NCBI RefSeq assembly: GCF_004322705.1
Contig: NZ_SIZZ01000001.1
Location: forward strand, 1,364,001-1,428,000
DNA length: 64,000 nt
Direction: 5' to 3'
Source of the DNA: Dyella terrae
GTDB taxonomy: Bacteria > Pseudomonadota > Gammaproteobacteria > Xanthomonadales > Rhodanobacteraceae
Shown here piece by piece: positions 28,178-37,260 of this stretch. Position numbers and translations under genes: made by a program. Numbering within the stretch: position 1 is the stretch's first letter; the number at the start of each line of letters is the position of its first letter. The notes beneath the pieces are model-generated. The model was not told the DNA's origin and searched no databases. It saw nothing but the letters and a program-made list of their open reading frames with translations.

Positions 28178-28894
28178 ATGCGCAAGATACTCTGCACACT
28201 GATGGCGTTCTGCGGCGTGCTGTCGGCCGCCAGCGCCCAGCAAGCCCCGCTCCCCGGTTTTGACCTGAACCTCGCGGTATACCCGAAGGACTCGCATCCG
28301 TTCGGCGTCAGCGTCCAGGGCTGGGGCGAACGATCGGTCCAATGGATCTATGCCCAGCCCTTCGCACACAACCCCTTCTTCGATCCGACCGGCGCTGACT
28401 GCGCGGTCGGCCAGAGTGGGCCCGTGTGGTACCTGGCGCCCATCGCGTCGATGGCACCGGGCAACTTCACTCGAAGCTGCACCATCCCGCGCGGCAAGGC
28501 CATCCTGCTGGCCGCCATGTTCGTCAGCGATACCTATCCCTGCCCCGACCCGAGCTTTCAGCCACCGCCGGGCGTCTCGCTGTACGACTTCCTGGTGGCC
28601 GACAGCAAGACGTACATCATGATGTCGAAGCTTAATGTCACGCTGGACGGCTGGCCGATCTTCAATCCTTCCGACTACTCATACATTTCGGAGAACCTGC
28701 TTTCCATCAAGGGCGACCCGAGCCTGCAAAGCACCTTCGATCCTTGCATCACATCATCCTGGCAACCGGCCATCATGAACGGCACGTACCTGCTATTCCG
28801 CCCTCTCCTGCCGGGCAGCCACACGATCGTGCGCAAGACGACCGACACCAAGGGCATCACCAATACGTTCACTTACTACCTGACGATCAAGTAG
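28178..28894 (+). CDS. Secreted protein of unknown function
   Basis: 238 residues. A clear signal peptide (MRKILCTLMAFCGVLSAASA) is followed by a mature domain with four visible Cys (CAVGQ, CTIPR, CPDPS, CITSS). It has Trp/Tyr-rich beta-type sequence and an ending typical of an Ig-like or adhesin domain (LPGSHTIVRKTTDTKGITNTFTYYLTI). The C-terminal segment resembles secreted proteins that bind ligand through a beta sandwich, but I cannot name a family. A strong AAGGAGG site precedes the ATG. It is divergent from a cupin-AraC regulator and may be its target. Confidence 0.78.
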   Translation: MRKILCTLMAFCGVLSAASAQQAPLPGFDLNLAVYPKDSHPFGVSVQGWGERSVQWIYAQPFAHNPFFDPTGADCAVGQSGPVWYLAPIASMAPGNFTRSCTIPRGKAILLAAMFVSDTYPCPDPSFQPPPGVSLYDFLVADSKTYIMMSKLNVTLDGWPIFNPSDYSYISENLLSIKGDPSLQSTFDPCITSSWQPAIMNGTYLLFRPLLPGSHTIVRKTTDTKGITNTFTYYLTIK

Positions 28895-28904
28895 CCACGC
28901 AAAA

Positions 28905-28934
28905 GGAAACGCCCGGCTTGCACCGGGCGTTTCC
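28905..28934. terminator. Terminator between convergent secreted-protein and icmF genes
   Basis: Perfect 12-bp stem GGAAACGCCCGG/CCGGGCGTTTCC with a 6-nt loop, followed on the minus strand by TTTT. It works best for icmF but can serve both directions. Confidence 0.82.
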
Positions 28935-28961
28935 AGGACACCACCGTGGTCGACCGTCGCC

Positions 28962-31900
28962 TTACATGTTGCGGCGGTACTCGCCACCCACGTCGTAAAG
29001 AGCATGACTGATCTGGCCGAGCGAGTTGTATTTCACGGCCTCGATCAGCTGCTCGAACACATTGCGGCGTTCGCGCGCCGTGCTCTGCAGGGTCTTCAGG
29101 CTCTCCGGCAGCAAGCCATTACGCGACTTGCCGTAGGCCTGCACGTTGTCAATCTGCTGCCCCTTTTCTTCCTCGGTCGACCGGATCAGCTCGATCTCGG
29201 TGGCGATCTCGCCGCCATGATCCTTGGGCAGGAAAGTGTTCACGCCGATCAGCGGCAGGCTGCCGTCGTGTTTCTTCTGCTCGTAGTACATCGACTCTTC
29301 CTGGATCTTGCCGCGCTGGTACATCGTATCCATCGCGCCGAGCACGCCACCGCGCTCGCTGATCGCCTCGAACTCCTTGTAGACCGCCTCTTCGACAATG
29401 TCCGTCAGCGCGTCGACAACGTAGCTGCCCTGCCATGGGTTCTCGTTGAAGTTGAGGCCGAGTTCCTTGTTGATGATCATCTGGATCGCGACGGCGCGAC
29501 GCACGCTTTCTTCGGTCGGCGTGGTGATCGCTTCGTCATAGGCGTTCGTATGCAGGCTGTTGCAGTTGTCGAACAATGCGTACAGGGCCTGCAAGGTCGT
29601 GCGGATGTCGTTGAACTGGATTTCCTGCGCGTGCAGCGAACGGCCGGAGGTCTGGATGTGGTACTTCATCATCTGCGAACGCGAGCTGGCACCGTAGCGC
29701 TCGCGCATGGCGCGCGCCCAGATGCGGCGTGCCACGCGGCCGATCACGGTGTACTCCGGATCCATGCCGTTGGAGAAGAAGAACGACAGGTTCGGCGCGA
29801 AATCGTCGATATTCATGCCGCGCGCCAGGTAGTACTCCACGATGGTGAAGCCGTTGCTGAGCGTAAAGGCGAGCTGGCTGATCGGGTTCGCACCGGCCTC
29901 GGCGATGTGATAACCGGAGATCGACACCGAATAGAAATTGCGCACCTTGTGGTCGACGAAATACTGCTGGATGTCACCCATCATGCGCAGCGCGAATTCC
30001 GTGCTGAAGATGCAGGTGTTCTGCGCCTGGTCTTCCTTCAGGATGTCCGCCTGCACCGTGCCACGCACGGTCTGCAGCGTTTCGGCCTTGATGCGCGCAT
30101 ACGTATCGGCGTCCACCAGCTGATCACCCGTGACGCCCAGCAACGCCAGGCCGAGGCCATCGTTGCCCTTAGGCAGCTCACCCGAATAGCTCGGGCGTTC
30201 ACGACCGGTGAACATGGCGTCGATGCGCTCCTGCGCCTCGGCCCAGCGCGCCGGGTCTGCCCTGAGATGCTTCTCGATGTTCTGGTCGATCGCGGTGTTC
30301 ATGAACATCGCGAGGATGATCGGCGCCGGACCATTGATGGTCATCGACACGGAGCTGGTCGGCGCGCTCAGGTCAAAGCCGGAGTACAGCTTCTTCATGT
30401 CGTCGAGCGTGGCGACGTTGACGCCGGAGTTGCCGATCTTGCCGTAGATATCGGGGCGCGGCGCCGGATCTTCGCCGTACAGCGTGACCGAGTCGAATGC
30501 GGTCGACAGTCGCGTCGCCGCACCACCCTGACTGAGGTAATGGAAGCGACGATTGGTGCGCTCCGGCGTGCCCTCGCCGGCAAACATGCGGGTGGGATCC
30601 TCACCCGTGCGGCGGTACGGATACACGCCGCCGGTGTACGGGTAGTAACCGGGCAGGTTTTCGCGCATGAGGAAGCGCAGCAGGTCGCCCCAGTCTTTCG
30701 TCTTCGGCGGCGCCACCTTCGGCACCTTCTGGTGGCTCAGCGATTCGCGGTAGTTGTCCACGCGGATCACCTTGTCGCGCACCTTGTATTCGTTGACGTC
30801 CGCCGTCACCGACTTGTAGCGCGCCGGCCAGTCACGCAGCAGATGCACAGCCTCGTGGCTGAGCTCCTTCAGGGCTTCGTTATAGCGCTGACGAAGCGTC
30901 AGCAGCGTGCGATCGGCGCCGTCGGCGTGAAGGTCATCATGCTCGTAGCGCTCCAGCGAACGCGGCAGGCGCTCGTCGCCCAGGTCTTTCAGCGACTCGA
31001 AGTAATGCTGCGCCTTGCTCGCACACTCGGCTTCGCGCTCGATCTGCGCATTGATGCCGCGCCCCTGCTCGGCGATCTCGGCGAGATAGCGCACGCGTGA
31101 GCCCGGGATCAGCACGGTGGCGCGCGGCTCCTTGAGCGACGTGTCGAGGTTCGGCGACCACTTCTGCTCCGGCAGCGTCAACTTGCTGCGCAGCAGGCGG
31201 CAAAGGTTGCTGAACATCCAGGTCACGCCCGGATCATTGAACTGGCTGGCGATGGTCGGATACACCGGCACGTCTTCATCCTTGAGGGTGAAGGCGGTGC
31301 GGTTGCGCTTCCACTGCTTGCGCACGTCGCGCAACGCGTCTTCGGCGCCACGCTTGTCGAACTTGTTGAGCACGACGAGCTCGGCGAAATCGAGCATGTC
31401 GATCTTTTCCAGCTGGCTGGCCGCACCGTAGTCGCTGGTCATCACGTACATCGGGAAATCGACGAGGTCGACGATTTCCGAGTCGCTCTGGCCGATACCG
31501 GCCGTCTCCACGATCACCAGGTCATACGGCTGCGCTTTGAGGAAATCGATGCAGTCATGCAACACCACGCTGGTGGCGGCATGCTGACGACGCGTGGCCA
31601 TCGAGCGCATATACACGCGATGGCTGCGCAGGGAGTTCATGCGGATGCGGTCGCCGAGCAAGGCGCCGCCGCTGCGGCGACGCGTCGGGTCAACGGCGAG
31701 CACGGCGATCCGCATCTCCGGGAACGCGTGCAGGAAACGCAGGAGCAGCTCGTCTACCACGGACGACTTGCCCGCGCCGCCCGTGCCGGTCACACCCAGC
31801 ACCGGCGTCTGCTTGCCGGCCATTTTCCACTGCTTGCGCAGGTGCTCCAGCTCCGCCTCGGGAAGCTCGGCTTCCTCGATGGCCGACAGCATGCGGCCGA

Positions 31901-32423
31901 TGGAGATTTCATCATCGATGTCGGCGCGCGGCGGCACCGGCGTCTGCTCGCTGCGCTTGTTGGCGGCGGCGCGCGTACGCTCCATGACGTCGTGGATCAT
32001 CTCGGTCAGGCCGAGCTTCATGCCATCGTTCGGGTGGTAGATGCGCTCCACGCCATAGGCCTGCAGCTCGCGGATTTCTTCCGGGGTGATCGTGCCGCCA
32101 CCTCCACCGAACACGCGAATGTGGGCAGCGCCATGCTCCTTGAGCATGTCGACCATGTACTTGAAGTACTCCACGTGACCGCCCTGGTAAGACGACAGCG
32201 CGATGGCGTCGGCGTCCTCCTGCAATGCCGCGCGCACCACGTCTTCCACCGAGCGGTTGTGACCCAGGTGAATGACCTCGGCGCCTTGCGACTGGATGAT
32301 GCGGCGCATGATGTTGATGGCGGCGTCATGCCCGTCGAACAGGCTTGCGGCGGTGACGAAACGCAGGGGACGCGTTTCATGCTGCGCTGCACTAACGGGG
32401 ACGTTCTGGGCGGTGGAACTCAT
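28962..32423 (-). CDS. icmF: Fused isobutyryl-CoA mutase IcmF (B12-dependent)
   Basis: Interconverts isobutyryl-CoA and n-butyryl-CoA with adenosylcobalamin. The 1153 residues have the three-part IcmF layout. The N-terminal B12-binding domain (about 10-150) has DGHDAA near 29-34. A MeaI-type G-protein chaperone (about 195-430) has P-loop GVTGTGGAGKSS, VETAGIGQSDSE and NKFDKRG. After a linker comes the mutase barrel (from about 560, with GVYPYRRTGEDPTRMFAGEG). The start at 32423 has GGAG 5 bases upstream. With leucine dehydrogenase and isovaleryl-CoA dehydrogenase in the same window, it suggests active branched-chain acyl-CoA metabolism. Some IcmFs also act on pivalyl- or isovaleryl-CoA; that is not decidable here. 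Confidence 0.95.
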   Translation of the reverse strand: MSSTAQNVPVSAAQHETRPLRFVTAASLFDGHDAAINIMRRIIQSQGAEVIHLGHNRSVEDVVRAALQEDADAIALSSYQGGHVEYFKYMVDMLKEHGAAHIRVFGGGGGTITPEEIRELQAYGVERIYHPNDGMKLGLTEMIHDVMERTRAAANKRSEQTPVPPRADIDDEISIGRMLSAIEEAELPEAELEHLRKQWKMAGKQTPVLGVTGTGGAGKSSVVDELLLRFLHAFPEMRIAVLAVDPTRRRSGGALLGDRIRMNSLRSHRVYMRSMATRRQHAATSVVLHDCIDFLKAQPYDLVIVETAGIGQSDSEIVDLVDFPMYVMTSDYGAASQLEKIDMLDFAELVVLNKFDKRGAEDALRDVRKQWKRNRTAFTLKDEDVPVYPTIASQFNDPGVTWMFSNLCRLLRSKLTLPEQKWSPNLDTSLKEPRATVLIPGSRVRYLAEIAEQGRGINAQIEREAECASKAQHYFESLKDLGDERLPRSLERYEHDDLHADGADRTLLTLRQRYNEALKELSHEAVHLLRDWPARYKSVTADVNEYKVRDKVIRVDNYRESLSHQKVPKVAPPKTKDWGDLLRFLMRENLPGYYPYTGGVYPYRRTGEDPTRMFAGEGTPERTNRRFHYLSQGGAATRLSTAFDSVTLYGEDPAPRPDIYGKIGNSGVNVATLDDMKKLYSGFDLSAPTSSVSMTINGPAPIILAMFMNTAIDQNIEKHLRADPARWAEAQERIDAMFTGRERPSYSGELPKGNDGLGLALLGVTGDQLVDADTYARIKAETLQTVRGTVQADILKEDQAQNTCIFSTEFALRMMGDIQQYFVDHKVRNFYSVSISGYHIAEAGANPISQLAFTLSNGFTIVEYYLARGMNIDDFAPNLSFFFSNGMDPEYTVIGRVARRIWARAMRERYGASSRSQMMKYHIQTSGRSLHAQEIQFNDIRTTLQALYALFDNCNSLHTNAYDEAITTPTEESVRRAVAIQMIINKELGLNFNENPWQGSYVVDALTDIVEEAVYKEFEAISERGGVLGAMDTMYQRGKIQEESMYYEQKKHDGSLPLIGVNTFLPKDHGGEIATEIELIRSTEEEKGQQIDNVQAYGKSRNGLLPESLKTLQSTARERRNVFEQLIEAVKYNSLGQISHALYDVGGEYRRNM

Positions 32424-32779
32424 GGCTACTCCGACATCGTGTGCGGTGAACCGGACAATTCTAGTGGGGAACGGCGTTAAGAGCTTGCTGCGTTGCGCGT
32501 ACGTTGGCGTATGGACGAGTCTGCGGGGACCCTCCGGCGTCACCTGCCCCCGTTATGTAGCAGGCCCGGTTTCACTCATACTTGCGTGAAGGCGGCCAGG
32601 AAACCGCCGGGCATGCCATGGGGGATGGAGTGCAACGAAACCATGCGGACGGCGCCGTGGCGCTTGCGCCTCGATCAGGGAGGCTTTGTGCCTTCGATGG
32701 GCGGTCCCCTGTCGCGCGCCCGCTTGCCATCCAAGGCGACCGTGACCCGGGTTACCTCGGGGCCCGTCCAGGCAAACCC
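32424..32779. other. 356-bp intergenic region between icmF and the TonB-C-like array
   Basis: No convincing gene. On the icmF side there is a TAGAAT -10-like hexamer on the minus strand at 32463-32458, 35-40 bp from the icmF start, without a clear -35 partner. On the other side nothing promoter-like stands out. Open frames here lack ribosome sites and typical composition. Confidence 0.6.
32458..32463 (-). promoter_or_regulatory. Candidate -10 element for icmF
   Basis: TAGAAT, five of six matches to TATAAT, read toward icmF and placing the transcript start near 32451. No good -35 at 16-18 bp, so the call is weak. Confidence 0.3.
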
Positions 32780-33631
32780 ATGCTCCGGGCCATGCTTACC
32801 TTGTTGCACGCCGCCCTGTTATCACCCCTGGCTCTTGCCGGCTCGCCCGCCAAGCCGGATCTGTCGGCCATCCTTACCGGAAGCATCGTCATCTCCGAAA
32901 AAGGCGCCGTCCAGTCCACGGCACTGGATGTGATGCCCGGGAGGCCAGTCGATGAATCCATCAACGGCATGATCAGGCAGATCGTGTCGGGATGGCGCTT
33001 CGCACCGGCCACCGCTGATGGCAAGCCCGTGCCATCGCAGACCAGCATCCATGTCCGCCTCGTTGCCCGGCCGAACGACGACGGCAGTTTTAAGGTGTTC
33101 GCAGGGGGCACGACGTTTGGTGCCGACCCGTCGATGAACGCCACTGACTATCCGCAACCGCTCAGGCTGGAAGCACCGTCACCGCCACGCGGGCTCGACG
33201 AAGTGGGTGGGACGGTTTATCTGGCGCTTCGCATCAACCGCGAAGGCCGCGTGGACGATGCGTTCGTGGAACAGGTCAACCTGTTGCGTGGCGACAATGA
33301 AACCTACATGTCGTACTGGCGCGACGAACTGGCTCGTCCGGTGCTCGGCGCCGCGCGAAACTGGACCTTCATTCCCCCGTCGACCGGGGCCCTGGCCTCA
33401 CAGGCCACCTGGACGGTCCATTTGGGCGTGAACATCGGGGGCCGGCGCGCCATGAAGGCCATGTCAGATCCGTCCAGGTCCGCGTGGTCACCCTATTTCC
33501 CGGGACCCATTCATGCCGTGCCCTGGCTGAAGGGCGCGCTCATCAATCCGGCCGCGCCCGATGCCCTCGTTCAGGGCGCCATGGTTGTCGAGGGCACCGC
33601 CCCGAAGTTATTGACTGCCTCGCACCCATGA
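32780..33631 (+). CDS. Exported double TonB-C-like protein, array member 1
   Basis: 283 residues; the most diverged of four tandem paralogs. A signal peptide (MLRAMLTLLHAALLSPLALA) precedes module 1 (LTGSIVISEKGAVQ ... VSGWRFAPATADGKPV) and module 2 (GGTVYLALRINREGRVDDAFVEQVNL ... AARNWTFIPPSTG). These resemble the beta-alpha-beta C-terminal domain of TonB but lack the N-terminal anchor and Pro-rich spacer of real TonB proteins. The tail has FPGPIHAVPWLKG and GTAPKLLTA. The start at 32780 is chosen by signal peptide and paralog length; ATG 32792 is an alternative. It is probably periplasmic; function unknown. Confidence 0.75.
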   Translation: MLRAMLTLLHAALLSPLALAGSPAKPDLSAILTGSIVISEKGAVQSTALDVMPGRPVDESINGMIRQIVSGWRFAPATADGKPVPSQTSIHVRLVARPNDDGSFKVFAGGTTFGADPSMNATDYPQPLRLEAPSPPRGLDEVGGTVYLALRINREGRVDDAFVEQVNLLRGDNETYMSYWRDELARPVLGAARNWTFIPPSTGALASQATWTVHLGVNIGGRRAMKAMSDPSRSAWSPYFPGPIHAVPWLKGALINPAAPDALVQGAMVVEGTAPKLLTASHP

Positions 33632-33722
33632 ACGGGCGTCCAACACGCGGCAGCGGCAGATTCATCGGGTTTGTCATGCCCCCATCACCGACAGACACTT
33701 CAACGCATCAAGGATTCGACGC

Positions 33723-34568
33723 ATGAGAAAGACATGGTTGGTTGCCGCCCTGGCGACGGTTTCGGTTGCCCAGGCCACTGAGTTCCGCCCCGTGGTGGAG
33801 TCGTCCACGCTGGTCAAGGGAACGATCGTGCTCAACAAGGATGGAACCGTCGCCTCGACGTCCATCGACGATGAAAATGTGCTGGGCAATGCCTTGTCCG
33901 ATGTCGTGCGGAAGACCGCAGCGCAATGGCGCTTCGACCCGGTGATGCAGAACGGCGAACCGGTGATCGCCAAGGCAAGGATGTCTGTCCGCCTCGTGGC
34001 GCGAAAGAATGATTCGGGTGACTACAACGTGCGCGTCAAGGGTGCCATGTTCGGCGAAAGCGTCGATGCCACCAAGCGGCGCAACCTGCCGCACCTGACT
34101 TCACCGGCCTATCCGCCGGCTGCTGTCTCGGCGCAACTGGAGGCCACGACTTATGTTGCCCTTCGCCTCGACAAGGATGGCCACGTCATCGACGCCGTGG
34201 CCGAGCAGGTCAACCTGTCCCAGTGGGGTTCTGAGCGCCTGATGAAAGAGTGGCGCGACGTTTTCGCCAAGGCGGCGCTTGCTGCCGCACGCAAATGGAC
34301 CGTCCAGCGCCCGGATGATGCGCCGCCCCTCAACGCGGACACGTGGACTGCAAGGATTCCGGTGGTCTTCCACATCACCAACCTCCACACCGGCCGAACC
34401 CGTTCGATCTGGCAAACGTATGTCCCCGGACCCGTCGACCCCATTCCGTGGCTGGAGGGCAAGCCGGCCAGGGGTGCGTTCGCCCAATCGCCCGACGCCC
34501 TGCCGGACGGACAGATCGCCATCGAAGGCGACGGCCCTAACCTTCTCACTCCGACCGATCACGGCTGA
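33723..34568 (+). CDS. Exported double TonB-C-like protein, array member 2
   Basis: 281 residues. The signal peptide is MRKTWLVAALATVSVAQA. Module 1 runs VKGTIVLNKDGTVASTSIDD to AAQWRFDPVMQNGEPVIAK. Module 2 has TTYVALRLDKDGHVIDAVAEQVNL then AARKWTVQRPDDAP. The tail carries IWQTYVPGPVDPIPWLEG and GDGPNLLTP. AAGGA lies 8-9 bases before the ATG. The strong match of both modules within each paralog suggests an ancestral internal duplication followed by gene duplication. No transporter or ExbB/D partner is adjacent. Confidence 0.82.
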   Translation: MRKTWLVAALATVSVAQATEFRPVVESSTLVKGTIVLNKDGTVASTSIDDENVLGNALSDVVRKTAAQWRFDPVMQNGEPVIAKARMSVRLVARKNDSGDYNVRVKGAMFGESVDATKRRNLPHLTSPAYPPAAVSAQLEATTYVALRLDKDGHVIDAVAEQVNLSQWGSERLMKEWRDVFAKAALAAARKWTVQRPDDAPPLNADTWTARIPVVFHITNLHTGRTRSIWQTYVPGPVDPIPWLEGKPARGAFAQSPDALPDGQIAIEGDGPNLLTPTDHG

Positions 34569-34625
34569 GCCCGGGCCGTCCGTCAGTTACCAACGCGTCT
34601 CGATTTCCTTCCGCGGAGAACACAC

Positions 34626-35489
34626 ATGAAAAAAATGCTTTGGGCAATGTGGCTTGCCTCATGCCTGATCGTCCCTCACGTCCACGCTGGCGATTCTCGG
34701 GACCTGGAGTCCTCAGCAGTGATCAAGGGCAACATTGTCATCGCCACCGACGGGTCGGTGAAAGAGGTAGCGATCGACGACCAGGTAGTCGCGGGAACCC
34801 CCATTGGCCACATGGTGCTCCAGGCGGCCATGCAATGGCGCTTCGAACCCGTCATCCGCGACGGGGCGGCCGTGGTTGCCAAGTCCCGCATGTCGGTACG
34901 GATCGTTGCCAAGCGGAAGGAGGACGGGAACATCGACGTGCGCATCAATGGCGCAACTTTCGGTGACGGCACGACATCGGAAGAGTTGCGATCCGACAAA
35001 GCCAACTACGCAAAGGGCCATATGCCGCGCTACCCGGAATCCGGCATCCGGTCTCGCGTGCAGGGAACCGTTTATCTGGTCCTTCACGTCAATCGCGAAG
35101 GCAAGGTAGTTGACATCGATGCAGAGCAGGTAAACCTGAAAAACATGGGGCCCGAGCGCCTGCTTGCCGCATTCCGAAAAGACTTTGCGGAAAGCGCCAT
35201 CAAGGCCGCGCGCACCTGGACTTACACCATTCCGACTTCGGGCCCGCTGGCTGACAGGAACGACTGGATCGTTCGCGTTCCGGTCGCCTATGACCTCTGG
35301 GTCGATGGCAAGAAGCCCGAACCCACGTTCTGGCAAACCTATATGCCCGGCCCCCGTAATGACATCCCCTGGGTCCATGCGTACGAACCCCAACCCAATG
35401 TGCACCGCGCCGTTGATGCGGTCGCGGACACGGCGGTACTCACCGATGGCGTTGGCCCGAACTTACTCACTGCGCTCGACGCGGGTTGA
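34626..35489 (+). CDS. Exported double TonB-C-like protein, array member 3
   Basis: 287 residues. Signal peptide MKKMLWAMWLASCLIVPHVHA. Module 1 is IKGNIVIATDGSVKEVAIDD to AAMQWRFEPVIRDGAAVVAK. Module 2 is QGTVYLVLHVNREGKVVDIDAEQVNL to AARTWTYTIPTSGPLADR. Tail motifs are FWQTYMPGPRNDIPWVHAYE and GVGPNLLTA. GGAG lies 8 bases before the ATG. It is closest to member 4, sharing almost the same spacing of motifs. Confidence 0.82.
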   Translation: MKKMLWAMWLASCLIVPHVHAGDSRDLESSAVIKGNIVIATDGSVKEVAIDDQVVAGTPIGHMVLQAAMQWRFEPVIRDGAAVVAKSRMSVRIVAKRKEDGNIDVRINGATFGDGTTSEELRSDKANYAKGHMPRYPESGIRSRVQGTVYLVLHVNREGKVVDIDAEQVNLKNMGPERLLAAFRKDFAESAIKAARTWTYTIPTSGPLADRNDWIVRVPVAYDLWVDGKKPEPTFWQTYMPGPRNDIPWVHAYEPQPNVHRAVDAVADTAVLTDGVGPNLLTALDAG

Positions 35490-35563
35490 CCTGACACGTT
35501 CTCCGGCAGAGGTAACTGCTTCGCCTGCGCATCCAACGCACCACACTTTTGAGGGCAGCTCGC

Positions 35564-36421
35564 ATGATTCGAAGTCTTCTTGGTTTCCTGGTTTGTTCGA
35601 TAGCAACGACGCAAGTACACGCAGCCATGCGAACAGACTTCGAATCGTCCGCACTGGTGAGCGGAACCATCGTCATTGCGACCGATGGTTCCGTGCGAAG
35701 GGTCTCGGTCGATGACCCGGAAGCGGCGAGGCCGACGCTGGTGAAGTTCGTCCAGGACAGTGCAATGAAATGGCACTTCGACCCCGTCGTGCCCGAGAGC
35801 GGCACGGACGAAAAAAGGTATCGCATGACCGTCCGGCTCATCGCGAAGAAGGCCGCCAATGGCAACTATGACGTGGTCATCCGGGGCGTGAGCTTCGGGG
35901 ATGGCACCACCACCGGCGAGGTCCGCGACAATCCGGAAAACCAGCAGATGCCGCCGCGCTATCCCATGTCCGCGATCGAGCGAAATGTCACGGGCACGGT
36001 CTATCTGGTGCTCCATATCGACCGGGAAGGCAAGGTCACCGACGCCGATGCCGAACAGGTCAATCTGAATGTATTCGGGCCCGAGAACACCATGGAGGTA
36101 TGGCGAAAGCAATTTGCCAGCGGTGCCGTCAAGGCAGCGCGCCAGTGGACGTATCGCGTACCGACGACCGGACCGCTGGCCAGCGAGGACGGCTGGGTCA
36201 TCCGCACATCGATCGTGTACTCGATCAAAGAGCTTAGCGAGATGAACAAAAAGGACTTCTGGCAGACGTATATTCCGGGCCCGCGCATCGACGTACCCTG
36301 GCTGCACAAGTACGAGACCCAGTCCGGCAACGGCGACACGGTGGACGCCCTGCCCGATTACACCGTACAGACACGAGGTGCCGGCCCGCGCCTGCGTACA
36401 CCCGCCCCGCAGGGTTCCTGA
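35564..36421 (+). CDS. Exported double TonB-C-like protein, array member 4
   Basis: 285 residues from the ATG at 35564, which has GAGGG 8-12 bases upstream (an ATG at 35549 is less likely). Signal peptide MIRSLLGFLVCSIATTQVHA. Module 1 is VSGTIVIATDGSVRRVSVDD; module 2 is TGTVYLVLHIDREGKVTDADAEQVNL to AARQWTYRVPTTGPLASE. The tail has FWQTYIPGPRIDVPWLHKYE and GAGPRLRTP. It ends the array; two hairpins separate it from the convergent yceI-type gene. Confidence 0.82.
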   Translation: MIRSLLGFLVCSIATTQVHAAMRTDFESSALVSGTIVIATDGSVRRVSVDDPEAARPTLVKFVQDSAMKWHFDPVVPESGTDEKRYRMTVRLIAKKAANGNYDVVIRGVSFGDGTTTGEVRDNPENQQMPPRYPMSAIERNVTGTVYLVLHIDREGKVTDADAEQVNLNVFGPENTMEVWRKQFASGAVKAARQWTYRVPTTGPLASEDGWVIRTSIVYSIKELSEMNKKDFWQTYIPGPRIDVPWLHKYETQSGNGDTVDALPDYTVQTRGAGPRLRTPAPQGS

Positions 36422-36432
36422 CGAAGGTCGCC

Positions 36433-36509
36433 GGTGTTTCGCCCGGGATGGCGAAACACCGACTGACGCGCGATTTCCGTCGATGCATCAAGCCCCGACG
36501 GGAATCGCG
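36433..36509. terminator. Two consecutive hairpins between convergent genes
   Basis: Hairpin 1 has perfect 11-bp arms (36433-36443 and 36450-36460). Hairpin 2 has 14-bp arms (36469-36482 and 36496-36509) with one T-G wobble. They would end the TonB-C-like array and the YceI gene from opposite sides; neither has a T-run. Confidence 0.6.
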
Positions 36510-36510
36510 A

Positions 36511-37134
36511 TCATCCTTGCTTGCCAGCCGCCTTTGTCTCTTCCGCAAGCGCTTCGACCTGGATGCGCAGCTGCACATCCATCCTGAAGCCATAGTCCTT
36601 GCCCGCGTCCAAACCGAATGCATCGCGCTTGAAGGTCGCATAGGCATCCGCACCGCATACCTCGCGCTTATACATCGGATGCGGCATGCACTTGAACGAA
36701 CGTATTTCCAGGTCCAGCGGACGCGTGACGCCGTGCATGGTCAGCTCACCCTTCACTTGCGTCGGTGCGCCATGCACGAAATTCGCGAGCGTGCCCTTGT
36801 AGTGAGCCTTGGGAAATTTCACGGTATTGAACAGCTCGTCGCCGTTCGCCGACTTGTTCATGTCGGGCAACCCAAAGTCGATGCTCGTCGTATCCACGTC
36901 GATATCCACGGTGCCCGTCCCGGCAGCCTTATCCAGCGTGATCTTGCCGCTGGTGCGGTCGAACTTCCCGCGCCATACCGAAAGGCCGCCCATGTGGTCG
37001 GCTTCGAAACTCGGATAGGTGTGCATCGGATCGATGACGTAGGTGGCGCTGTCGGCGTGCGAACCGCTGGCCAGTACCAGCAGCATCGATGACAGCCCCA
37101 GGGCATGCAGGGCGGTGTACGGCTTGGCGAACAT
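36511..37134 (-). CDS. YceI-family periplasmic lipid-binding protein
   Basis: 207 residues with a signal peptide (cleavage near SGSHA). The lipocalin-like YceI barrel is shown by [45 protein letters not shown] and [16 protein letters not shown]. Family members bind isoprenoid or quinone-like lipids, often in response to stress or pH. AAGGAG lies 8 bases before the ATG at 37134. No cytochrome b561 partner gene is adjacent. Confidence 0.9.
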   Translation of the reverse strand: MFAKPYTALHALGLSSMLLVLASGSHADSATYVIDPMHTYPSFEADHMGGLSVWRGKFDRTSGKITLDKAAGTGTVDIDVDTTSIDFGLPDMNKSANGDELFNTVKFPKAHYKGTLANFVHGAPTQVKGELTMHGVTRPLDLEIRSFKCMPHPMYKREVCGADAYATFKRDAFGLDAGKDYGFRMDVQLRIQVEALAEETKAAGKQG

Positions 37135-37260
37135 GGTCCACTCCTTCGGTGAGGGCAATAGAGTTATCTCTCGCCTCAACGACGAACGGCCCGACGCCAG
37201 ATCGACATGGCCACCGACGCGGCGCGGTTGGCGCCGCATCAGCCGACTCAACCTTCCTGG

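Larger units (their letters stand above)
32780..36421 (+). repeat. Tandem array of four paralogous genes
   Basis: Four consecutive genes of 281-287 residues in one direction, separated by 57-91 bp, encode the same architecture. It is a signal peptide, two TonB-C-terminal-like modules, then a conserved tail with PGP-x-x-x-(I/V)PWL and a final GxGPxLLT-type motif. The nucleotide sequences are well diverged, so the duplications are old. Confidence 0.85.

Noticed and set aside
29004-31100. 698-codon open frame on the plus strand
   Set aside because: It lies wholly antisense to icmF, whose domains and motifs are clear. Long antisense frames are expected in GC-rich DNA, and the translation shows no family features.
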